NCBI GenBank assembly: GCA_943704525.1
Contig: CALSCQ010000489.1
Location: forward strand, 1 to 64,000
Origin: Pigoraptor vietnamica
Taxonomy: Eukaryota > Opisthokonta > Filasterea
Length of the DNA: 64,000 nucleotides
Direction: 5' to 3'
The notes below the pieces were generated by a model. That model was not told where the DNA came from. It searched no databases and worked only from the letters and a program-made list of their open reading frames with translations. Shown one piece after another: positions 9,779 through 19,681 of this stretch. Within the stretch, counting starts at the first letter, position 1. Every line of letters begins with the position of its first letter. The position numbers and the translations under genes were made by a program.

Positions 9779-11120
9779 GTGTTTTTTACGTCTCCGTTGC
9801 GCCGTTCCCCTCAGAGAATAAGGGAAACGCGAGAGCCACCGCAAGCAACCGAATGGGTGATGCTCCAGGAAAACGTCGACGTCCACGCAGTGAGAGCGAG
9901 GAAGAAGTTGATGGCGCTCGTGGGAAAGCCGAGGTCCTCACCGCGCCGTGAGGGCCATTCTGAAGAAGCGCTACGTATGGAATGGACCAGCACAGCGGAC
10001 GACATCGAGTACTTGGTCGGCCGAGTCGACTGTGCAAACGGCGACGCACCCGCGTGGACGCGCGCGGCGAACGTGAGCACTGCGGCTGTCGATGAGTTTA
10101 ATTGGCCACATTTCTTTGCTCCTCGCGCACGCGGACGTGGGCCGTGGAGCGCGACCTGCAGGCGATGCCGGTCGTCGCCATTCACGAAGCCCTGTCGCCG
10201 AAACAGGATGCGACCCCACGGCAGGGTTGGCGCTCATGACGGCCGTCGATCTACTTGGTTTTTCGTTGGATGCGTTTGAGGAGCTGTTTCTTCCGCTGCT
10301 GCCCGCGGGTCACGCGACCGTTGCTTCCGACTCCGCGCCGTTTGACTTTAGGCTCACTTTCGACGAGTCCAGTCGCATCCCCGTTCTTCCTTTGTCGTGG
10401 GATAGGCGCACGTTCTACGCCGACGGTCCGAATGAGCGCTGGGCCGATCGCGGCCGCACCGAGGACATCCAGTCCGCGTTGTGTTCTCGACGACCTTTCC
10501 CTCGTGTACATTCGACCACAGCCAGTGCGAGCGCTGCATTGCGGGAGCTACCCTCGAACCCACAGCGCCACTGCCGCCGAGGCACACGAACGTTCGTCGC
10601 GAACTCGTGGTCGCAACGACCCGTCTGAAGCTCGTCATCACCCGTTACTACAAAATGGGGTACGTTGGAACAAAAGTTTTGTGGGGCTGTGCTATAGTGC
10701 TGCTGTATGCTGCGTTGAGTAGGGCGTCTGTAGGACCACTTGCGCTCTTAGACGCCGGGGTTTGAGCCGGCCAGGTCAACGTGCGCCGCTGGCCGTCACC
10801 CTCACTCCTGCTGCGTCAAGGGCCCGATCACTGACGCTTTTCAGAGCCTGACATTGAAGCTGAAGGCCGGCTTATCCGCCAGCGCTACCTACGGTGTTAG
10901 CCGGCTGTCGCTATTGCCTATTGCCGGCACGGCCCCCGAGATCAGTGCCGCGCCTGATTCAGGGATGGCCTAGTCACAGTGAACGTTGCCGCCGGCCAGC
11001 ACTTGCTGTTTAGACTGCATTTTATGGCCAATGCAGAGCGCTGGAGAAGAGTGACCTTGCCTCCTTTCCAAGAAGACGCAAACAAAGTGCAAGGCTTCGG
11101 GGTGAAAGCCGTGTTTTGAG
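9779..11120 (+). pseudogene. Decayed gene of unknown family
   Basis: A succession of plus-strand open pieces has protein-like composition but not one continuous frame. Examples are LMTAVDLLGFSLDAFEELFLPLLP with SAPFDFRLTFDESSRIPVLPL near 10240-10400, and VTVNVAAGQHLLFRLHF near 10977-11030. I do not recognise the family. The piece could also belong to an intron-bearing gene I failed to assemble, though no clear GT-AG pairs are visible. It lies in the same island as the Crinkler-like genes. Confidence 0.35.
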
Positions 11121-11374
11121 GGGCTGGCGTGGCACAGCGCGTTACACCAATGTAAGGACGGGATTTCGGATCTTGTTATCGCAGCAATTTGTTTAATATG
11201 AGGTGAGAGTTAACCACGTTACCTGAAACAAGCGGACTGACGCTGAGCGAAGTGCGCCAAAAACGACGGCGACCGAACAAAACGATAACGGCTGTCGCTA
11301 GAAAGAGGTCCCAAAAGTGCTCGCGCGTTACTGTTTCTCGTACCGCACCTCAGAGAGGAGAACGGGCGCGAAAA

Positions 11375-12529
11375 ATGTCCGACGTGAGGGCGAAGAGAAT
11401 CACAATCGAAACGGCGCGGCTCGTGCGCGACCCACCACCCAACTGCGTTGCACAGGCGCAGGATGGCTCGATGGACCACGTTGATTTCGTTGTCATCGGC
11501 CCTCCAGGAACTCCGTATTCGAACCGCATTCTTCGTTTCGAGCTGACGTACACGCAAGAGTACCCAATCAACCCCCCATCGGTCAAGTTTATGACGGCGG
11601 GGACTGTCGTGCGCATCCATCCCAACCTCTATACCGAGGGAAAAGTGTGCCTGTCCATTCTTGGCACGTGGAGCGGACCGCCGTGGACGCCGGCAATAGG
11701 TCCGGCGGGCGTCATTCTATCGATTCAGTCGATTCTGAACGATAACCCCATCGTGAACGAGCCGTCGTTTGAGCGTTACACCCTCGACGATCCCAACGCG
11801 CGAAGCTATCGCTTTGCCGTCGCTTACGAAACGCTGCGCGTGAATGTCATCGAGACGTGGAAGGCCATGCACGTCGACTCGCAGCGCGCGCAGAGACGGC
11901 TGTTTCGCGATTGTGCCCTGTGGCCCGACCGGCTGCTCGGTTCGGCCATGGAGGGGAAGGTGTGCGCAGTGATCGAATCTTCGTGCGACGCTTACCTCGC
12001 AGAAATCGACGCGCTCGAAGCCGAGTACGCGCGCGATTACAAGAAGCGGCCCGTGAGCTGCAGCTTTTACGCCGGCGCCGGCGGCGGTCTTGTCTACCCG
12101 GACTTCGCCTTGCTCCGGAGGGAAATCCACGCCATCCAACGGCACGCCGCAAAAAGGGCAATGTCAAACACGCTGCCCGTCCCGCTAACGATGACCGCAA
12201 CCGCGGCTGTTATCGACTTAGCTTCGGACTCGTCGGCGTCTGCGCCTGGACGTGCGAACGGCGCCGTCGTCGTCGCGGGCTCGGTGGCGGGCTCGGCACG
12301 GAAGCGGCGATCGTCTACGACGTGCGACGACGATGTTATCGAGATTGCTCCCAAAGTGGCGCGAAAGGACGAGAAGGCCGTGCATGTCGGCGTCGCGAGC
12401 CCTGCGGCCGGTGTCTCGTCGAGTCCGACAGCCGCCAAACAACGGAAAAGGTCCGGCTCACAGGCGCTGCCCGTCAGCCATACGCCGTCGCCAGTGCCGA
12501 AGGCCGTCACTGTGATCGACTTGACGTAG
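11375..12529 (+). CDS. UBE2Z-like ubiquitin-conjugating enzyme E2 with a disordered SIM-bearing tail
   Basis: A 384-residue intronless gene starting at MSDVRAKRI. A longer in-frame ATG at 11252 adds only a basic leader. Residues ~3-170 are a UBC fold with RIHPNLYTEGKVCLSIL followed by TWSGPPWTPA; the Cys in KVCLSIL is the thioester cysteine. The GTWSGPPWTPA insert and NDNPIVNEPSFE are typical of the UBE2Z/USE1 class rather than Ubc4/5. A helical extension runs to ~residue 275. The last ~110 residues are Ser/Ala-rich with basic clusters and three SUMO-interacting-like cores: AVIDLASDSS, DVIEIAP and VTVIDLT at the very C-terminus. E2s of this kind also occur in nucleocytoplasmic large DNA viruses, so viral exchange is possible given the lack of introns. 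That origin is inference. Confidence 0.85.
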   Translation: MSDVRAKRITIETARLVRDPPPNCVAQAQDGSMDHVDFVVIGPPGTPYSNRILRFELTYTQEYPINPPSVKFMTAGTVVRIHPNLYTEGKVCLSILGTWSGPPWTPAIGPAGVILSIQSILNDNPIVNEPSFERYTLDDPNARSYRFAVAYETLRVNVIETWKAMHVDSQRAQRRLFRDCALWPDRLLGSAMEGKVCAVIESSCDAYLAEIDALEAEYARDYKKRPVSCSFYAGAGGGLVYPDFALLRREIHAIQRHAAKRAMSNTLPVPLTMTATAAVIDLASDSSASAPGRANGAVVVAGSVAGSARKRRSSTTCDDDVIEIAPKVARKDEKAVHVGVASPAAGVSSSPTAAKQRKRSGSQALPVSHTPSPVPKAVTVIDLT

Positions 12530-12803
12530 ACCCTCTCACGCGGACGCTTGTGTTATGTGTGCGTAGTCGTTGTTCGCGTCACGTAACCGTGCTCGTTATT
12601 CGCGGCGCTAGCGTTAATTGTCAGTTTAACTAAAGCGGAAAACGCCTCCATCGTGGCTCACCGCTGTGAAAGGTTGTGGCGGCCAAACAATTCTTCTAAT
12701 GTCACGCACGCTCAAGCAGACGCGCCGCCGCAAAAATAGGAGCGATTGCTCCGTAAACACGCACGGAACGCGCGCACAACCAACAGCGATGAGACCATTC
12801 GTC

Positions 12804-14300
12804 TCACTTCCGCGTCGTGTACATGTGCTCGTCGTCCTCGCGCGATTGCCCGCGGTCTTCACCGTCCGGCGAAGAAAGCCGCGACACGTGCGCATCGTCC
12901 ACCACTACAATTTCGTTACGACCGTCCACGACATGCACAGGCACGGCCTCAGCGACAGGCACGGTCTCAGCAACGTGCGCGGGTGCGGCCGCTGGTGTTG
13001 CTTCAATGCTCGGCGCGTCTGACGGCGGGGTAGACGGCGCCACTCCTGCCTTCGCTTCTTCAAAAGACGGACGAACCTCCGTCGGCTTCTTCTCGGCGCC
13101 TTTGCCCAGCGAAGCGAACGAAGGGAGTTTCGGGGCCAAGTTCTGCGAGTTGGTGAGCCGCTTGACCGTGTCGCGAATGGCATCCGCTCCCTCCCGCATG
13201 TGTTTGGGATAGCAGAGTGCAGAGGCGACGCCGGCGGCCGCCACGGGGTAAAGAATGCGCTGAGCGAGTGGCCCTGTACAAGAGTACGGGAGAAGTGCAC
13301 TCAATGTGTGCTCGTCGCGAGCGCAGAGCACTTGCAAGCAGGCGAGAGCAGACGGGACAGTGCGGATTTTTGCGAGCAACCGACACCTTACAGAGTACGT
13401 GAGAGTATGCGAACCGCGAGTCACTCACTGTTTTTCGCCAGCAAGACGCCCCCCATGTACGCCGCAGCGACGATAAAGGCGCCGGGGAACACCGTTTCTT
13501 CCGCAGGGATAATGTCGCGCGCACCTCCTGCGAAAGGCCAACACACAAACACACACACAATCACGCACACAAACACACACACACACACACACACAACATA
13601 GAGTTGTCAATAGTAGTCGCGCGTCACCATACAGCCATACCGACACAACATAGAGTTGTAAGTAGTCGCGCTTGGCCACCTACCCCTTCCCCCAAACGCA
13701 CGCACACTTACGTCGAATTTTAGACTCCAGCTCATTGGACGTTTCCGCAACACTCTTGGCAGCGCTCTGTCGCATTTAAAAGGCACAATCAAATCATACT
13801 CCTCGTCGCACGTTGAAATCGTCAACTGAAAACGCATGCACTCCACGCACCTTCACGGCCGCGGTCACGTCCCACACAGTCTGTCGCACGGCAGAGACGG
13901 CTTCTCGGAGAGGGCCCGTCTCTTCCTCAATGTACACATACTCCACTTCAGGGCCTTCGGGATCGTAGATGTCCAGCTGAAGAGCAAGGGGACGGGTGAG
14001 TTATTGGTCCGAGAGAATAAAACTGACTGCATCCGACTCTGTTTCACGCACCTTGTCCGCGCCCGCACACAGCGCAAACGACGGCAGCGCAACTGCAGCG
14101 CACGTGGCTGTCCTAGCCCACCCACCCTGTGAAGAGAGAGAGAGAGTGTGTGTGTGTGTGCTTCTAGTCAGCGCAGCAGTGGTGAAGGCTGAACAGCTGT
14201 TCGAAAATCAACACAAGATTACAGCGAGCAGTCGCAAATGACAGGGCGTGAAACACACCTTTGGGCGGAAGGCCCCTGTAAAGAAGGCGCGCGCCGCCAT
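12804..14300 (-). CDS. MICOS subunit MIC26/MIC27 (apolipoprotein O-like)
   Basis: An inner mitochondrial membrane subunit of MICOS, which holds cristae junctions. Six exons (14300-14259, 14126-14052, 13976-13851, 13766-13712, 13527-13429, 13273-12804) join in frame to 288 residues. The N-terminus MAARAFFTGAFRPK followed by a hydrophobic stretch (ATCAAVALPSFALCAGA) suits an import signal. LDIYDPEGPEVEYVYIEEETG and LREAVSAVRQTV match the conserved pre-membrane region. Two Gly/Ala-rich membrane segments follow, PGAFIVAAAYMGGVLLAKN and PLAQRILYPVAAAGVASALCYP, the latter with the characteristic YP...CYP spacing of MIC26/27. The C-terminal ~110 residues are an Ala/Pro/Val-rich extension absent from most orthologues. 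MIC26 cannot be separated from MIC27 here. The gene is divergent from the F-box/WD40 gene. Confidence 0.82.
13548..13595. repeat. (CA)n tract in MIC26/27 intron
   Basis: A CA-rich stretch in the intron between exons 4 and 5, close to the acceptor of the next exon. Confidence 0.85.
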
Positions 14301-14848
14301 GACGTCGAGAGAGTGTGGAGAAAACTCTTCTGTGGGCAATAAAAAGGAACTGGCGCCCCGGTTTTCAGGAGAGCGAGTCAGAAACACGAATCGTAATCTT
14401 AATCGTAATCGGAATGAAATCGGAACGGAAATCGGAATCACAGTGCACCACACTGCACGCTGTGCGCTGATTGGGTCGGAATGACGCGACGTCAAAGTGT
14501 GTGCAGTAATACGATGTCAACGCAAAAACACATCAACCGCAGCGCTTTCTTCCCTCTCGCAGCCTTCTTCGTCTTCCATTCGTGTCGAGGGGTCGTGTGC
14601 GTTCTCTGTCCCTAGCGACCTCTCTGTACTCTGTGCGTGGCGTTTGTTCGCGCCACTCGCGTTCGAATTCCTGCGACGGTTCGCAAGTCTCATCCAATTC
14701 TCCCTGGCACTGCTGTCCCGCGCGCCCTGTGAGGCGGCGGGCATTTCCATCGGCCGGTTGCCGTCCTTTGCGGTCGTCCCTCGCTCGAGGAGGGACTGAC
14801 CTGCCTTGCGTCGTGTGTGCGGAGACTACGGCCACTGCGTTTCAGAGA
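14301..14848. promoter_or_regulatory. Divergent promoter with three ATCGGAA repeats
   Basis: This spacer separates MIC26/27 (minus) and the F-box/WD40 gene (plus). ATCGGAA occurs at 14408-14414, 14419-14425 and 14431-14437, spaced about one DNA helical turn apart and preceded by related TAATC units. The same motif recurs in triplicate upstream of NEDD8. The remainder is 5' UTR-like without a convincing gene. Confidence 0.45.
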
Positions 14849-15859
14849 ATGTCGGCGTCGACGTCCCTGACCCTTGGCAAGGAGTACCCGGCGGCGAAAG
14901 AGGAGGTTCTGTCGTGGATTCAGAACCTCACGCCCTGCCAGCGCCACGCGTTTCTCTTTGACTTGGTGGAGCGCTCGGACCGGTGTACTCGGTCGGTGCT
15001 CTCGACCCAGCTCAACCCGCTCACGCGCGTCGACTTCGTCTCTGCGCTTCCGGACAAGCTCGCCAAGCACGTGCTGTCGTTTTGCGATGCGAAGCGCCTA
15101 TGTACCGCCGCGCAGGTGGGCTGGTGTGGGGAAGCTGCCGGCCGCGCGGAATGCCATCTATGTATTGAGTGTCGCGACCGCTGTAAATCGCTCTTCCTCA
15201 ATGCGGATTGTCGTCTGAGTCGGCGAAATCCCTTGGTGTGCAGGTGTCGAAGAAGTGGCAGGCGATGGCGGACGACGACTATCTCTGGCATCGCATGTGC
15301 GCGCAGCACATCAACCGCAAGTGCCACAAGTGCGGGTGGGGTCTGCCGCTCGTCCTCAGCGAGGTCAACGACGACGGACAGCGCGCGAAGCGCCTCAAGC
15401 GCCGCTGGAAGGACATTTACGCCGAGCGGCTCATCATTGAGCGGAATGTGAGTGGTTTCGAAGCCCGTCTCATGGGGTTATTATGTCTGCCATTTAATTT
15501 GTGGATAGTGCATTGTGTATTGGCGAGGGAAAGCCTGAAGGGTTTCGTTGCCCTCGCATGACATAACGTGTTGCGTGGGGCACCCGCAGTGGCGCAAGGG
15601 CAATTACAACGTGCGCAAGCTCGCCGGCCACTCGGAGGGCGTCACGTGCGTGCAGTTTGACGACCACCGCGTGGTGTCTGGCAGCTACGACCAGTCGATT
15701 CGCATCTGGGATTTGCGCACGGGCGAGTGCACGCGCGTGCTCCGCGGCCACGACAACATTGTGCGGTGCCTCCAGTTTGACAAGATGAAGGTGCGAATCC
15801 CGCAACGAAACGAGGCAGCGTCCTTCCACACACGTTGTTATTTGTGCTTGGACTTTTTT

Positions 15860-15925
<66 letters not shown>

Positions 15926-16828
15926 GGGGGGAGGTCCCTTTTATTCTTGCATGCTATGCGTGCAATTGCATACCGACTCGGTCTGATCTTGGCCGTGCAC
16001 GCAGATCATCTCCGGCGCCCAGGACGGCAAGGTCTTTGTATGGAACCTCGAGACGGGCGAGATTGTCCGCCGCATCGAGGGCCACACGACGGCCGTGCAC
16101 TCGCTTCAGTTCGACGACCACAAGCTTGTGACGGGCGGCGCCGACGCGACGATTCGCGTGTGGGACTTCGACGGGGGCTGCTGTCGCCTCCTCCTCGGGC
16201 ACACGGACTACGTGAACTGCGTGCGAATTCACGGCGACAATGTCGTGAGCGCGAGCGACGACGGGACGGTGCGTGTGTGGGACATCTACAAGCAGACATG
16301 CTTGTCTGTTCTCGAGGGTCACCACGCGGAAGTGTACACGCTGCACGTGTCGCACAACACGATCATAAGCGGCGCGAACGACAACACGCTCAAGGTGTGG
16401 AACTTTGAGACGGGCAAGTGCACGAGCACGCTCTTTGGCCACACGGAAGGTGAGCGCGAGTTCGGGATGAGTGACGAGTTTTTCTCTTCTTTGCTTGCCC
16501 ATGCACTGTGTTGTGTACGTTTTGCCAAATTGACTGTTGGCTGCAGTTGACTTAAGCTGACTTGCTTTGTTCTCGTCTTCTCATCGTCGTCTCGGCCACG
16601 GCAGGCGTCACGTGCGTGCAGTTTGACAGCCTGCGCGTCGTCAGCGGCAGCCAAGACCTCACCATCAAGATCTGGGACCGCGAGAATGGCCAGTGCCAGC
16701 ACACCCTCAAGGGTCATTTGGGCGCCGTCAACTGCCTCCATTTCACGGACAGCAAGATTGTCACGGGCGGCGACGACGGCTGTGTCAAGGTGTGGGACTT
16801 CGCCCATGCCCCGCAGCTGCTCCACTAG
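14849..16828 (+). CDS. F-box/WD40 protein (FBXW7/Cdc4-like SCF substrate receptor)
   Basis: A substrate-recognition subunit of an SCF ubiquitin ligase. Five exons (14849-15115, 15244-15447, 15590-15790, 16005-16449, 16605-16828) give 446 residues in frame. Residues ~50-100 are an F-box (ALPDKLAKHVLSFCDAKRLCTAAQ, then WQAMADDDYLWHRMC) that would bind Skp1. A linker with CHKCGWGLPLVL follows. Then come seven WD40 blades, each ending in IRIWD, VFVWN, IRVWD, VRVWD, LKVWN, IKIWD or VKVWD, which make a complete propeller. The arrangement matches FBXW7/Cdc4, beta-TrCP and Met30; the blades look most like FBXW7, but the substrate cannot be read. A longer upstream open frame exists, and MSASTS was chosen as the start because it precedes the conserved region directly. 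Confidence 0.9.
15866..15923. repeat. (GT)n microsatellite in F-box/WD40 intron 3
   Basis: About 56 nt of GT repeat preceded by a short T run, inside intron 15791-16004. Confidence 0.95.
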
Positions 16829-17341
16829 GAGGGCGCGCTGCATGCGTCTGCGTTTGCGTGTGCGCGTGCGTTGTCGTTGCGCGTTTTTGGTTGGGATTTT
16901 TTTTTTTTTTTCGTGTCTTGGAAGTGCGCGAGTACTGTGCACGTGTCTGTGCGCAATGTGTGTTGTTGGTTGGTTGGAGGAGTTTACGGAAACAAGAGAG
17001 TTGTTCAACTCAAGTCTATGTGTGTGTGCAAAAATGCGCTGACAGGATGAGTAGAGGAGAACGCACTGTGCTGAGCGAGCACGCAGGTGTTTACTGCCGC
17101 CCGCTCGGGGACCGGGCTTGCCAGAGCCACGGCAGAGGCGTAGAGCTAGCTGAACGAAAAGAATGAAACAGCGCGAGACGGCGCAATCGATGCCGACGGA
17201 TTTCCCGGTGTCGCAAGGTCACAAGCGTAGCACGGAACACGCGGGAAAAGGACGAGAGAGAACGCGACGGAATGGAACAAACACAACGGCAGATCACGCA
17301 AGAAGAGAACGCGCACGCGCACGCAGGCATGAACGAGCACC
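16829..17341. other. 3' intergenic region between convergent genes
   Basis: It contains a T14 run at about 16899-16912 and GT-rich sequence that probably includes 3' UTR and polyadenylation signals of the F-box/WD40 gene. No gene is seen. Confidence 0.5.
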
Positions 17342-18344
17342 TCACAGCAACGTGCACACGCAGCCGGGGTTCTCTCCAGCCGCCTCCTTCTTCAACAGCG
17401 CATCGCTCTCGTCGTGCGCCGCAGCCTGGACGGCAGGCTTCTGCGGCGTCTGCGTCAGCTCGACGTGGTCCACGGGGCCGGTCGCCGCCGCAGCCACTGG
17501 GGTGGCGGGCGCAACCAGCGCAGCCGCCTTCTCGGGCGTCGCAGGCGCGTTCTGTGCGGGCGCGGCGGAAGCCTTATTGCTGCCGGTGGACGCCGTGCTC
17601 GCTGTGCGCCCCTTCGCCGAAGCAGCGTCGAGGGCAATCGGGACGGGCGCGGGCGCGTCCGCCGGGCTCGCGCTGAGGTTCGGCGTCTTCGGCTCGGGGA
17701 ACGACGTGATCTTCGGCGTCTCGCTCTTCGCAGCCGGCTCTTCCTTGCGCTCCGGCTGCGGCGAGGGCACCGGAATGGGCGCAGACGCCTCCTTTTCTAC
17801 TGCGACGGGCACAACAACCTCCGGGGCAGCGACAGGAGCGGGAGTAGGGACGGGGGCATCCGCAGGCGCAGCCGCTGGTGCTGGCGCGGGCGCAGGGACA
17901 GCGACCGCCTCCTCCTTCTCAACAACGGCGACGGGCTCCTCCTTCTTGGTTTCCTCGGCAGCCTGAGACGAGGAAGCAACGGTTTCGACTGGCTTGGGAG
18001 CGCTTGAAACGCCTAAAACGGAGATAATAATACGGAAGTGGTTAATTGGAGAAGAGCACCACCGACCGCGAGATGCTACGGATGCTCCATTGCATGTGCA
18101 TGCATGCACGCAACGCAGCCCCCCTCACGCACCGACGCATTTGCGCACTAAAAGAATTGCAAAAACGCGTTCACGCACTCACACTAACATGCACACAATC
18201 CATTCAAATACACACACGTGCGCACATTCCATGCCAGCAACAACAGCCAAACCCACCGGCATCAGCCTTGTCGTCAAGCAGGCTCGCCTTCGCCTGCGGC
18301 TTGTTCTGCTGCGCAGAGGACTTCTTCTTCGACTTCTTGCCCAT
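17342..18344 (-). CDS. Ala/Pro/Glu-rich low-complexity protein with C-terminal CaaX box
   Basis: Two exons (18344-18257 and 18012-17342) give 252 residues. The N-terminus is Lys-rich (MGKKSKKKSS). The middle is almost entirely Ala, Pro, Val, Glu and Lys with repeated PAPAPAPA-type runs and scattered TP/SP sites, so it is likely disordered. The protein ends GCVCTLL. The final CTLL fits a CaaL prenylation box (type I geranylgeranyl transferase), with extra cysteines available for palmitoylation, so attachment to the cytoplasmic face of a membrane is expected. No known domain is seen and function is unknown. Composition bias alone could mislead, but the exon join, the basic start and the prenyl box argue that it is real. 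Confidence 0.68.
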
Positions 18345-19111
18345 GGTGGCTACAGTAGAACATCGAATTGTGAGTTTGATATTCCGAATCACTTTTTTCC
18401 CAAAGAGTTACAGATCATAAGCCCGAAACTGAGGGGGATCCCAGAAGACGTGCACGCGTGTGAGCAACTGACCTTGCTGTAAAAGCGTCAAGGAGTGAGC
18501 TCACGTCGACAACAACTCGGCTTTTTTTTTGAGGGATCGTTCACTCGTCTTGCTTGTTTCGGTGGCATTCCGAAAAGTTTCAAACCGCACATGGCGCGCC
18601 CACGCAGGTACTCAATTTCAATTTGTATAACATTGCAGATGAGTTGCATTGACATTTTGCCAATATCAGACGGTCAATGAGTAAATTTTTTGAAGCAATA
18701 TACAGTTTCTCTTCTATCCATCTGTCTACTATTTGGTAAATATTCACATAAAATGAACATGAGACTTAAGCTTTTTACAGGAGTTGGGACCACGTGAGCT
18801 TGTGTAACCCTCACCCCCAGCGTGCGTGGACGCTAAGTTGCATTGTACACTCTCGCGAACTTCGCAGATCCAAGTGTCCCATAGCGTTGTTCGGAACATC
18901 TTGCGTTCTTGCGGCAACGTTGTTTTTTCAACCGAGCAGGTGGCAATAACTCACCGAAGTTCACAACATTCAGTGGGCAAGCGCTGTGAGAAAGACGAAC
19001 GTCTGGCAAACGAAAACGAACATCAACCCTGCTCCGTCGTCTCCGTCTCTCTTAACAGGCGTTGTATTGCTCTTGTTCTCGCTTATATTCGTGCGCGCGC
19101 AAATTGCTTCC
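18345..19111. other. Intergenic region, AT-richer, no gene recognised
   Basis: The stretch 18600-18790 is clearly more AT-rich than its surroundings. Open frames are short and without recognisable motifs. It contains the promoter side of the CaaX-protein gene and the 5' flank of the 5S rRNA gene. Confidence 0.5.
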
Positions 19112-19230
19112 AGCTACGGCCATATCTGCATGGAAGCACCCCATCCCGTTCCGCTCTGGGAAGTTAAACATGGACGAGAGTGGTCAGTACTGCGGTGGGA
19201 GACCACGCGGGAATACCACTTGCTGTAGTT
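19112..19230 (+). rRNA. 5S ribosomal RNA
   Basis: This 119-nt segment begins AGCTACGGCCATATCTGCAT and contains the conserved GAAGTTAAAC loop and internal-control-region-like sequence (GGTCAGTACTGCGGTGGGAG, then ACCACGCGGGAATACC). It ends TTGCTGTAGTT. The ends pair over nine positions (AGCUACGGC with GCUGUAGUU, including G-U pairs), forming helix I. A T-rich run (TTTTCTCTTTTGCTTTTTT) follows directly, as expected for RNA polymerase III termination. It is a dispersed copy between protein genes; no second copy was seen in the window. Confidence 0.93.
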
Positions 19231-19681
19231 TTCTCTTTTGCTTTTTTCCCCCCGATCGCCACGTCCTGAACCAGCACCGGGCACGTCTGCGTTGCCGGGA
19301 AAGTCTCGTCTTGAGCAGGCTAGAGACCGCCAGAACACGTTCAGTTCCCGAGCGACCACCGTGGCGTCCGACAACTTCGGGCGTGAGGGATTGCCCTTTT
19401 CCGCTTCGGCCGCCACGTATCCCGCAAATGCTATGTCTTCCTTTCCGCTTCAAGCGCCATGTATCCCGGAGTGGATGTACTTGATGAGTAGCACTGCGCC
19501 TAAAACTTTGTTCGCGTCTCGCACTCTCCTTTTGTCTGCACGCACTGATACAGTTTCACATGCGCGCCGGCGTTCATTCTCAGCTCTCAACATTCACAAC
19601 ACCGCTGCGTGCACATACTGTACAAACACGCACACATACACTTCACACATGCATGCACGCACTATACACGCGCGCGCATCG
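19231..19681. other. Spacer between 5S rRNA and small unknown gene
   Basis: It starts with the pol III terminator T-run. The remainder (19240-19680) shows no convincing gene. It includes 3' flank of the small protein on the minus strand and a short CA-rich patch near 19626-19650. Confidence 0.5.

Noticed and set aside
10740-11200. Search for a tRNA or snRNA
   Set aside because: No cloverleaf-compatible arms, no GTTCRANNC box B and no snRNA landmark sequence were found.
12094-12510. Minus-strand frame opposite the E2 tail
   Set aside because: It is a mirror of a GC-rich coding region without motifs. The plus strand E2 explains the open frame.
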